Source: Clostridiales bacterium (GTDB lineage Bacteria; Bacillota; Clostridia; Lachnospirales; WQUN01). From it: a stretch of DNA of 6,144 nucleotides. Positions 1-5,959 of this stretch are shown here, piece after piece. The notes below the pieces were generated by a model that worked only from the letters and a program-made list of their open reading frames with translations, was not told the origin of the DNA and searched no databases. Position numbers and translations under genes: made by a program. Every line of letters starts with the position of its first letter. Position 1 is the first letter of the stretch. Location of the stretch: contig JAIRVD010000111.1 of NCBI GenBank assembly GCA_031254075.1, positions 1 through 6,144 on the forward strand, read 5' to 3'.

Positions 1-59
1 AAACAGGCATCTACTACGACCTCGTTATGGCACAACGAAAAAGTAGCAGAAGTGAGTGA
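1..59 (+). CDS. C-terminal tail of a probable ABC exporter (partial)
   Basis: Only the last 18 codons are present, read in the frame that starts at base 3 and ends with TGA at 57-59. The peptide begins T-G-I-Y-Y-D-L-V-M-A-Q and ends in a short basic and serine-rich tail. A G-I-Y-x-x-L-x-x-x-Q segment is the usual extreme C-terminus of fused permease/ATPase (ABCB-type) exporters, just after the nucleotide-binding domain. That resemblance is the whole basis for the call. A second frame (starting at base 1, stopping at 67-69) is also open and cannot be excluded. The gene would converge on the hemerythrin gene, leaving about 50 bases between the two stops, with no convincing terminator. Confidence 0.4.
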   Translation, partial: TGIYYDLVMAQRKSSRSE

Positions 60-109
60 AAATGAATGATATAAAGGAAAAATTTTCATAAATTCCGAGC
101 CGTACGGAT

Positions 110-967
110 TCAGTTGTTCCATGAGAAGTCAACCTCGATAACTCCGATTCCGGTGTCAATCGCGATTATCTCATCAGGCTTTATTTCCGAACGCGAGGTT
201 AAGAACGGCGGTTTCATTTCATAACGTTTTCCCGCCGCAATTTGCCTGCAAATTGTTTCGCCCATTATGCCCGAAATCTCGAACAATGCCGAAATTACCA
301 ACTCATCAATTTCCTTTGGCGTGAAATGCATGAACGAATAAATTAATTTTTTTACAAATTCACCGGGATAAACAAACGCAACGTATCCCGAAATTTCTCC
401 GTCAAAAATAAGTTCAACAGCAAGTGACTCGGCAAACGTCTCGTTATGTGTATCAACTTTTTTTATTGCGGAGGTGTCAAGCTCCGCAATTGTTTTTAAA
501 ACTTTAACCACGCTGCGGCACACAATTTCGCTATGGTCGTATGTTGTTGCGGCTTGAACTTCCGTTTTTGTTTGCTTCGCGAATTCGCCGATTTTTTGGT
601 CTGCGTCCGCAACGTGATACAGCAACCATGCCACAAGCATTCCCGTAAACGATTTCACCGATTTCTCGGAAAAATCCTCCGTAACCATTTTCTTTTCATT
701 CCATAAAACCGTTTTCACAAATTTTTCATGCAAATCCTTGTGCGCGTCAAAATCGGGATAACCAATCCTTTTCTGATACGCTTCTTCCGCGGCAAAATGC
801 TTCACCGCATAATCCTTTAAAAATAAAATAGCGTCAATACATTCCTGCTTGCGAATCTCAACACTCATGTTGACGTCGTCAAGCAGTTCACCAACCTTCT
901 TGAACAAAGCTTCATGCTGTTCGTCAATCAATCCCTCGCCGATGCAAAATTTTGGTTTCCATAACAT
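110..967 (-). CDS. Bacteriohemerythrin fused to a CheX-like domain
   Basis: A soluble 285-residue protein with two domains and no signal peptide or membrane segment. Residues 1-130 form a hemerythrin four-helix bundle with the expected di-iron ligands: His18 (I-D-E-Q-H), His57 and Glu61 (H-F-A-A-E-E), His76 and His80 (H-K-D-L-H), His118 and Asp123 (H-V-A-D-A-D). Such domains bind O2 reversibly and serve in oxygen sensing, delivery or iron handling. Residues 145-285 resemble CheX/CheC-type phospho-aspartate phosphatases in their strand-helix pattern, including a V-E-L-I-F-D-G-E-I-S-G-Y-V hairpin and a D-E-L-V-I-S-A-L-F-E helix. The catalytic ExxN motif reads E230-I-S-G233, so the asparagine is missing. 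The length is about that of a single-domain bacteriohemerythrin plus one CheX. The start is set by GGAGG at 976-980, 8 bases before ATG. It lies 81 bases after the HPt gene, behind a stem-loop, and is probably co-transcribed. The hemerythrin call is firm; the CheX-like call is moderately firm. Confidence 0.85.
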   Translation of the reverse strand: MLWKPKFCIGEGLIDEQHEALFKKVGELLDDVNMSVEIRKQECIDAILFLKDYAVKHFAAEEAYQKRIGYPDFDAHKDLHEKFVKTVLWNEKKMVTEDFSEKSVKSFTGMLVAWLLYHVADADQKIGEFAKQTKTEVQAATTYDHSEIVCRSVVKVLKTIAELDTSAIKKVDTHNETFAESLAVELIFDGEISGYVAFVYPGEFVKKLIYSFMHFTPKEIDELVISALFEISGIMGETICRQIAAGKRYEMKPPFLTSRSEIKPDEIIAIDTGIGVIEVDFSWNN

Positions 968-985
968 AAAAATCGCCTCCGAAAA

Positions 986-1006
986 GCAGAGCGGTTTTTG
1001 CTCTGC
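986..1006 (-). terminator. Stem-loop between HPt and hemerythrin genes; weak terminator or attenuator
   Basis: A perfect 7-bp inverted repeat, GCAGAGC with a 7-base loop and GCTCTGC, is followed on the minus strand by only TTTT and then a C. The stem is GC-rich, but the U-tract is short for an efficient intrinsic terminator. It sits between the HPt stop and the GGAGG of the hemerythrin gene without covering that site. Partial termination, or a processing or stabilising hairpin that lowers hemerythrin expression relative to the kinase, fits the position. Confidence 0.4.
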
Positions 1007-1048
1007 ATAATACTTACCCGTTTTTTTGTCTGAACAACCTGTTTATAT

Positions 1049-1558
1049 TTAGGCGCCCAGCACCTTCCTCAAAACATTCAATGTAACAAGCGCGGGTTTA
1101 AACGCGAAATTTTCTATTTGATTTACAAGCACCTTGGTTTCGGGGATTAGTGAGACATCGGGGATGAGTTCGATGCATGAGGCGTCGTTGTCTTTGAGAA
1201 GGGTCTCGAGTTTATCGAAGATTTCGGTCTGTTCTTCGATGGTAAGTGAGGCTGTGGCGATTTCTTCGTGAAGGATGCCGGAATCGGTGATTTCTTTTAT
1301 GATGCGGTTAAGTTCGGCTTCGAGAACCTCGAGGTCGGATTCGGGCGGAATTTTGCTGTTGCGCAGTTGTTGTTCCACGCGGATGGAAATTGCGCACAAG
1401 GTTTCCTCGCCGATTAAGCCGGCAAGGCCTTTGAGTGTGTGCGAAAGGCGATGCGCGGTTGCGAGATGGTTTGCGAAAATTTCCTTTCGCAAATCGCGTA
1501 TGGTGTACTTTTGTCCCTTTGCGAATTCGCGGCGGCGAAGAATTTGTTCGTTATCCAT
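1049..1558 (-). CDS. Stand-alone HPt phosphotransfer protein
   Basis: A 169-residue soluble protein carrying a histidine phosphotransfer domain at about residues 5-95. The signature A-H-R-L-S-H-T-L-K-G-L-A-G-L-I-G places the phospho-accepting histidine at His40, with Lys43 and Gly44 conserved after it. The remaining 70 residues (E-I-F-D-K-L-E-T-L-L-K-D-N-D, then F-A-F-K-P-A-L-V-T-L) resemble the helical segment that often follows an HPt at the end of hybrid kinases, as if this were a detached kinase C-terminus. It would shuttle phosphate between receiver domains, most likely those of the kinase encoded just upstream. ATG lies 2 bases after the kinase stop, in another frame, and its ribosome binding site is inside the kinase's last codons, which points to translational coupling. 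The coding strand is unusually rich in C-ending codons compared with its neighbours. Confidence 0.88.
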   Translation of the reverse strand: MDNEQILRRREFAKGQKYTIRDLRKEIFANHLATAHRLSHTLKGLAGLIGEETLCAISIRVEQQLRNSKIPPESDLEVLEAELNRIIKEITDSGILHEEIATASLTIEEQTEIFDKLETLLKDNDASCIELIPDVSLIPETKVLVNQIENFAFKPALVTLNVLRKVLGA

Positions 1559-1560
1559 GT

Positions 1561-4338
1561 TTATGACACCTTCCCTCCGTGGATGTGCAGCTCAACTCGG
1601 TGAAGAACTTTTTCTTCATCGAAAGGTTTGAAAATATAATCAACGGCACCGAGCATGAAACCGTGGGATTCGTCTTCGATTTCGTCGGAACCCGTGATGA
1701 ATATTACAGGAATGCCGCGAGTTTTTTCGTGTTCCTTTAGTTTGCCCAAAACATCGAAGCCTGAGAATTCGGGCATACTGATGTCGAGCAGAACCAAATC
1801 AATCGGATGGCGCATCGCGAGGTCAACGCCCTCCTTGCCGTCTTTGGCGGCCTTTACGGAATATTTCGGCAGAAGAATTCGGCTTAACGCGGAAATAACC
1901 ATCGGAGTGTCGTCAACAATTAAAACGGTCGGCTTCGTGCCCGGTTTGGACAGCCATTCGGCTACCTTGCCGCGCAGAATTTCGGATGTAAACGGTTTTG
2001 GGAAAACTTCCGCAACGCCGAGTTTTTTCGCCTTTGAAACAACATCGGGCGTAATCGTCGCCGTAATAAATACCACAGGAATCGCATTAAGTTTCGGGTT
2101 GCCTTTTATTAATTTCATTGCTTCAAAGCCGTTCATTTCGGGCATTTCGATATCGAGAAGAATAAGATTCGGCGTAACTTTTTCGAGCATCTCAAACATT
2201 TTCGCAGCCGATAAAATCGTATATACATTGTAGCATTCGTCCAACGCCTCTTCGGCAAGAATTAAATTGGTGTCGGCGTCGTCCACAACAAAAATAATTT
2301 GCTCGGGAGTATCGGAATCTTCCTGCAATGAACTCGCGGCAAACTTTTCGGCGGCTTTTGGGTTTTCCGCGTGAGCCTTTGCCATTGCGTCAAGCGATTC
2401 CTTTGTCGCGATGACGACTTCGTCAAGGCGATGCAAAAATCCGGTTGTAAATGTTTTTATCGTCGAAATATCGCCGTCGCGTCCGGCTTGCTCAAGCGCG
2501 GCTGCAATACTTGAAAGAATCAACTCGCCGACATTGTGCAATGCACTTTTCATTGCGTGAATGTGAATAATGTAAAGCTTAAACCCCGCAACATCGAGAT
2601 GTTCGTTGGCAATTACCGCCGCAAGCGCCTCTGACGAACGCTTTGCGTCGCGCATAAACGATTCCTTCAAACGCGCTGAAACCTCATCTGCGGGCGAAAA
2701 TATTTTTTCATCCGGTTCTTTTTCGGTTTGTTGGTCTTTCGCCGCCGCAGCTAAAACTTCAGGCGGTTGTTTATCGCGAATCATTCGTAGAAGATATGTG
2801 TTTAGTTGGTTAACGTCAATCGGTTTCGCTATGTAGCCGGAAAAACCGTTTTTCATAAATAATTCCGACTGCCCCATGGCCGTGTTTGCCGTAAGCGCGA
2901 CAATCGGATGCGTGTAGCCCAAATCGCGGATTTTTTTCGTTGCCTCAACGCCGTCCATGCCCGGCATCATATGGTCCATGAAAATTATATCGTAAATATT
3001 TCCGTTTTTAATCTTATGAACGGCGGCGCGCCCGGAATCGACTGTTTCGATTGTGAGTTTATACGGCATCAGCAAACCTTTCGCTACATACAAGTTAGAT
3101 TCAACGTCATCGACGACAAGAACTTTTCCGTACGGCATATTAATATTCGCCAGACGGCTCATTCGTTTTAACGCGCGCTGTGACGTTTCAATATTTTGCA
3201 GGCTTTCAACAGTTTGTTCGCCGAGAACTTCGTCGCCGTTTTGCTTCTGCGGAATCTTTATCGTAAATGTCGAGCCCTTGCCGAATTCGCTGTCTACGTG
3301 GATTCGACCATCCATCAAATTTATAAGCCGGTACGAAATATTCATTCCGAGCCCGCTGCCCTCGATTGCCCTGTTGTTTTTTAAATTAAATCGCGAGAAC
3401 TCCATTTCGAAAATATTATCCATCTGTTCCTTAGTCATGCCCTGTCCGGTATCGGTAACGGTAAACACAAGCGACCGTTCTCCATACGGCGAATCAATCA
3501 TTCTTATATCAAGCCCTACCGTTCCTTCGTCGGTGTATTTAAACGCGTTAGACAAAATATTATTCATCACTTGCTTAATCCGGATTTCATCACCGATTAA
3601 AAACGCGGGAATATTCTTGTCAACGTTTAATTTAAATTCAATTGTTTTGCTTCCTATGTGCATTAAATTTAACTGAACCGTGTCCACAATCATGTTCGCC
3701 GTGTCGTAGATTTCATCGACTATTTCCATTTTGCCTGCTTCGACTTTGGATAAATCCAAAATATCGTTGATTATCGAAAGCAGCAAATTGGATGATGCGT
3801 AAATGCGCGAAAATGCGTCCTCCGTTTCAGGCGAAAGATTATCCTTTTGCATCTGCATTTCCGTAATGCCCAAAACTGCATTCATCGGCGTACGAATTTC
3901 ATGACTCATCCGTGCAAGGAACTGCGTTTTCGCACGGCTTTCTTCCTCCGCGGCGTGACGCCGCTTAAACTCGCGCAAATCTCGCGCAAATGCCGAAATA
4001 TACAACTCGCCGTCTTCAATCATTTTTGCGCAGGTCAGTTCGATTTCCACGATTTCGTCGTCAATAATATGCGTCCAAAGACATTGCGCGCTTCCTTTTT
4101 CAATCGCTTGCCTGCGCATCCACGCCGCTTTTTCCATCGAAGGCGTTCCGTCAGGCTGAAATTCCGTGCAAAACGAAAAAAAACGCTCGAGGCATTCTTC
4201 ACTGCTTCCGCATTTTAAGAATGCAACCATAGCGTTATTGCAACTGATTATTTCGCCCGATTCGCGCCATAATGTCGCGGGCATGGGAATCGTGTCATAC
4301 AACAACTGTCTGTGCTTTTTGTTTGCTGACACGTCCAT
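1561..4338 (-). CDS. Soluble hybrid histidine kinase, PAS-HisKA-HATPase-REC-HPt-REC-REC
   Basis: A 925-residue multi-step phosphorelay kinase, with residues numbered from the ATG at 4338. A PAS-like sensor (about 12-126) comes first. HisKA (135-205) has His146 in S-H-E-I-R-T-P-M-N. HATPase_c (250-364) has the N-box at N264, D296-T-G-Q-G-M and G327-S-G-L-G-M. Receiver 1 (404-522) has D410/D411, phospho-acceptor D455, T483 and K505. An HPt domain (about 550-650) has His594 in H-A-M-K-S-A-L. Receiver 2 (679-797) has D729 and K781. Receiver 3 (803-920) has D852 and K904. All three receivers keep their acidic pocket, acceptor aspartate, threonine and lysine, so all look active. There is no membrane segment, so it senses a cytoplasmic cue. 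There is no DNA-binding or enzymatic output domain. A TTG at 4362 extends the frame by 8 codons, but it has no ribosome binding site and lies within a few bases of the predicted transcript start. The ATG at 4338, with a weak GGGA before it, is therefore preferred. Confidence 0.93.
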   Translation of the reverse strand: MDVSANKKHRQLLYDTIPMPATLWRESGEIISCNNAMVAFLKCGSSEECLERFFSFCTEFQPDGTPSMEKAAWMRRQAIEKGSAQCLWTHIIDDEIVEIELTCAKMIEDGELYISAFARDLREFKRRHAAEEESRAKTQFLARMSHEIRTPMNAVLGITEMQMQKDNLSPETEDAFSRIYASSNLLLSIINDILDLSKVEAGKMEIVDEIYDTANMIVDTVQLNLMHIGSKTIEFKLNVDKNIPAFLIGDEIRIKQVMNNILSNAFKYTDEGTVGLDIRMIDSPYGERSLVFTVTDTGQGMTKEQMDNIFEMEFSRFNLKNNRAIEGSGLGMNISYRLINLMDGRIHVDSEFGKGSTFTIKIPQKQNGDEVLGEQTVESLQNIETSQRALKRMSRLANINMPYGKVLVVDDVESNLYVAKGLLMPYKLTIETVDSGRAAVHKIKNGNIYDIIFMDHMMPGMDGVEATKKIRDLGYTHPIVALTANTAMGQSELFMKNGFSGYIAKPIDVNQLNTYLLRMIRDKQPPEVLAAAAKDQQTEKEPDEKIFSPADEVSARLKESFMRDAKRSSEALAAVIANEHLDVAGFKLYIIHIHAMKSALHNVGELILSSIAAALEQAGRDGDISTIKTFTTGFLHRLDEVVIATKESLDAMAKAHAENPKAAEKFAASSLQEDSDTPEQIIFVVDDADTNLILAEEALDECYNVYTILSAAKMFEMLEKVTPNLILLDIEMPEMNGFEAMKLIKGNPKLNAIPVVFITATITPDVVSKAKKLGVAEVFPKPFTSEILRGKVAEWLSKPGTKPTVLIVDDTPMVISALSRILLPKYSVKAAKDGKEGVDLAMRHPIDLVLLDISMPEFSGFDVLGKLKEHEKTRGIPVIFITGSDEIEDESHGFMLGAVDYIFKPFDEEKVLHRVELHIHGGKVS
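1570..1578 (-). promoter_or_regulatory. Ribosome binding site of the HPt gene inside the kinase 3' end
   Basis: The minus strand reads GGAGGGAAGG across the last glycine, glycine and lysine codons of the kinase. The GGAGG core is about 15 bases from the HPt ATG and the AAGG about 10, so the downstream purines are the better-spaced part. Because ribosomes finishing the kinase pass over this site and stop 2 bases before the ATG, HPt synthesis is probably coupled to kinase translation. Confidence 0.6.
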
Positions 4339-4371
4339 CACATCCCGTCGACATATTTGCAAAGTTATGCA

Positions 4372-4400
4372 ATTTTATCAGATGTATTTGTCGATATCAA
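4372..4400 (-). promoter_or_regulatory. Sigma70-type promoter of the kinase operon
   Basis: On the minus strand, TTGATA (4395-4400, 5 of 6 to consensus) is separated by exactly 17 bases from TAAAAT (4372-4377, 5 of 6). A TG one base before the -10 makes it an extended -10 element. Transcription should begin near 4364-4366. That leaves a leader of about 27 bases before the ATG at 4338 and almost none before the TTG at 4362. The promoter lies entirely in the 42 bases between melA and the kinase, so the kinase operon can be expressed independently of melA. Confidence 0.65.
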
Positions 4401-4414
4401 GTTTTTATTGATAT
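4394..4414. repeat. Inverted repeat over the melA stop and the kinase -35 box; possible operator
   Basis: ATATCAA (4394-4400) and TTGATAT (4408-4414) are perfect 7-bp inverted arms around a 7-base spacer that contains the melA stop codon. One arm covers the -35 element of the kinase promoter. The arms are too AT-rich to make a strong terminator hairpin, so a dimeric repressor site is a reasonable reading. A 7-bp match in AT-rich DNA can also arise by chance. Confidence 0.35.
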
Positions 4415-5718
4415 TTCGGAAGCCAATTTCCATGCGCCGAAATTAACTCGTCAACCATGTCGCAAATATCGTCAAGCGAAAGCTCGGCGGCGGTGTGCGG
4501 GTCAAGCATTGCGGCGTGATACACATGCTCTTTCTTTAGCGTAACGGCAGCCTCTATTGTAATTAAATGAACGTTAACATGCGTCATATTCATCGCCGCA
4601 AGCTGAACGGGCAAACGTCCGACATAACACGGATTTATTCCGTAATTATCAACCATGCACGGAACCTCAACACAAGCCTCGCGCGGAAGGTTTTCAATTA
4701 CTCCGTTGTTTATGACATTACCGCCGATTTTAAACGGCGTTCCCGTAATTAGTGATTCCAGTATATATGAAGCATATTCGCCCGTGCGTGAATGCGCTTT
4801 TTTTGCCGCGCCGGTAAGCTCTTCGTATTCTTTCGCCCAACCGTCTATCTGTTCAACGCAACGGCGAGGATATTCGTCAAGCGGAATATTATACCGTTCA
4901 ATCAATTCCGGATAACGCGATTTTATGTACCACGGATTGTATTCAGCGTTGTGTTCGCTGGACTCCGTACAGTAATGCCCAAGTTTTAAAATATAATCGA
5001 AACGCACCATGTCATGGTGTTTTTCCGTGATATCTTTTACGCGGCGTTTTATTTCGGGATAGAGGTCGCTACTGTGTTTATCACGGATATCAAGAAGCCA
5101 TCCCATATGATTTATTCCGGCGATTAATTCTTTGCGTCCGTCGATTTTTTCATCCATTCCCAAATGCTTTAACAGCCAATAACTGCAACCCTGCACGCTG
5201 TGACAAAGCCCGATTGTTTTTATGGCAGTATAACGCTGCATATACCCGCACAAAATCGACATCGGATTTGTGTAATTCAAAAACCACGCGTCGGGACAAA
5301 CTTCCTCCATATCGCGCGCGAATTCTGCCATCACGGGAATCGTTCGAAGCCCTCTCATTATTCCGCCGATGCCCAATGTATCCGCAATCGTCTGCCGCAA
5401 CCCGTATTTCTTCGGAATCTCAAAATCCGTAACCGTACACGGCTCGTATCCGCCGACTTGAATTGCGTTAATCACAAAATCCGAATTGCGTAACGCGTCT
5501 TTTCGATTTTCCGTGCCGAGAAAACATCTTATCTTTGCCTTGCCGCCCAAACCTTCGTTAATCGCGGAAATAATTTTTTCGCACTCACTTAATCGCTTGC
5601 CGTCAATATCATAAAGCGAAATCTCACTGTCAGCCAACGCCTCCGTCGCCATGCAGTCGCCAAGTACATTCCGCGCAAACACCGTGCTTCCCGCACCGAG
5701 AAATGCTATTTTGGGCAT
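4405..5718 (-). CDS. melA: GH4 family alpha-galactosidase (melibiase), MelA type
   Basis: A 437-residue cytoplasmic glycosidase of family GH4, which uses NAD+ and a divalent metal (usually Mn2+) in a redox-assisted elimination mechanism rather than ordinary hydrolysis. It closely follows E. coli MelA (about 450 residues) along its whole length. The Rossmann motif G-A-G-S-T is at 8-12. Other shared blocks are G-G-Y-E-P-C-T-V-T-D-F-E (89-100), Q-T-I-A-D-T-L-G (109-116), N-Y-T-N-P (148-152), G-L-C-H-S-V-Q-G (170-177), G-I-N-H-M (201-205), T-E-S-S-E-H-N-A-E-Y (251-260) and A-A-M-L-D-P-H-T-A-A near the end. Cys172 and His204 are the likely metal ligands. The family resemblance favours alpha-galactosides such as melibiose, but GH4 also contains glucosidases and galacturonidases. 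The frame is open to an ATG at 5763, but GGGAGG sits 7 bases before the ATG at 5718 and M-P-K-I-A-F matches the family start. No sugar transporter or regulator is adjacent. Thirteen bases separate it from the DUF3791 gene. Confidence 0.88.
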   Translation of the reverse strand: MPKIAFLGAGSTVFARNVLGDCMATEALADSEISLYDIDGKRLSECEKIISAINEGLGGKAKIRCFLGTENRKDALRNSDFVINAIQVGGYEPCTVTDFEIPKKYGLRQTIADTLGIGGIMRGLRTIPVMAEFARDMEEVCPDAWFLNYTNPMSILCGYMQRYTAIKTIGLCHSVQGCSYWLLKHLGMDEKIDGRKELIAGINHMGWLLDIRDKHSSDLYPEIKRRVKDITEKHHDMVRFDYILKLGHYCTESSEHNAEYNPWYIKSRYPELIERYNIPLDEYPRRCVEQIDGWAKEYEELTGAAKKAHSRTGEYASYILESLITGTPFKIGGNVINNGVIENLPREACVEVPCMVDNYGINPCYVGRLPVQLAAMNMTHVNVHLITIEAAVTLKKEHVYHAAMLDPHTAAELSLDDICDMVDELISAHGNWLPKYQ

Positions 5719-5725
5719 TTTGCAG

Positions 5726-5731
5726 CCTCCC
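5726..5731 (-). promoter_or_regulatory. Ribosome binding site that fixes the melA start
   Basis: GGGAGG on the minus strand lies 7 bases before the ATG at 5718 and directly after the DUF3791 stop codon (5732-5734). It rules out the 15-codon longer reading from 5763, which would start inside the DUF3791 gene and would add residues not found before the Rossmann motif in GH4 enzymes. Confidence 0.75.
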
Positions 5732-5950
5732 TTATGATGGTTCGAGTGCGATATATTCTTCAACCTCGCGCAGAATGCCTTGCGTTCCCGTCAGGTGAAA
5801 CGTTTCGTACCCGTCGCGCAAAAACTCCAACACATCGCACTCTTTGTCAAGTTTTACAAACTCTTTTGGCGTGATTCCGCGCTTGCGAATATAGAGATTC
5901 GATATTTGCACTTGCAAAAAAATTTCTTGGTCGAGATTTTTGTAAGCCAT
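5732..5950 (-). CDS. DUF3791 family small protein
   Basis: A 72-residue, probably helical, soluble protein of unknown function. The pattern I-S-N-L-Y-I-R-K-R-G-I-T-P-K-E-F, then V-L-E-F-L-R-D-G-Y-E, then H-L-T-G-T-Q-G-I and a final E-V-E-E-Y-I matches what I recall of DUF3791, a family of about 60-70 residues. Members often lie beside other tiny proteins and a DUF3990 protein (ADP-ribosyltransferase-like fold), which suggests a toxin-antitoxin-like or regulatory module, though no function is established. AGGAG lies 6 bases before the ATG and overlaps the TAG of the upstream gene, so the two are translationally coupled. melA follows 13 bases after its stop. Confidence 0.75.
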   Translation of the reverse strand: MAYKNLDQEIFLQVQISNLYIRKRGITPKEFVKLDKECDVLEFLRDGYETFHLTGTQGILREVEEYIALEPS

Positions 5951-5959
5951 TGTGCTCTC

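Noticed and set aside
60..109. Possible bidirectional terminator between the converging genes
   Set aside because: The best stem (TCCG with CGGA) has only 4 pairs, and no hairpin is followed directly by a clean T-run on either strand.
1007..1034. Possible separate promoter for the hemerythrin gene (TTCAGA, 16 bases, TATTAT)
   Set aside because: The -10 is good, but the -35 matches only 4 of 6, and the predicted start falls inside the stem-loop. It is too weak to call beside a likely operon transcript.
1559..1591. Kinase and HPt as one protein split by a sequencing frameshift
   Set aside because: The HPt frame is open upstream for only 11 codons before a stop at 1592-1594. The kinase ends in its own stop after a complete receiver, and the HPt ATG has a usable ribosome binding site, so two genes are the simpler reading.
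1655..2233. Open plus-strand frame of 192 codons
   Set aside because: It is antisense to receivers 2 and 3 of the kinase, whose catalytic residues are all present, and the serine/arginine-rich peptide is typical of a shadow frame.
3053..3676. Open plus-strand frame of 207 codons
   Set aside because: It lies wholly antisense to the kinase ATPase and receiver 1 domains, has no ribosome binding site, and its peptide has no recognisable pattern. The minus-strand frame carries every conserved kinase motif.
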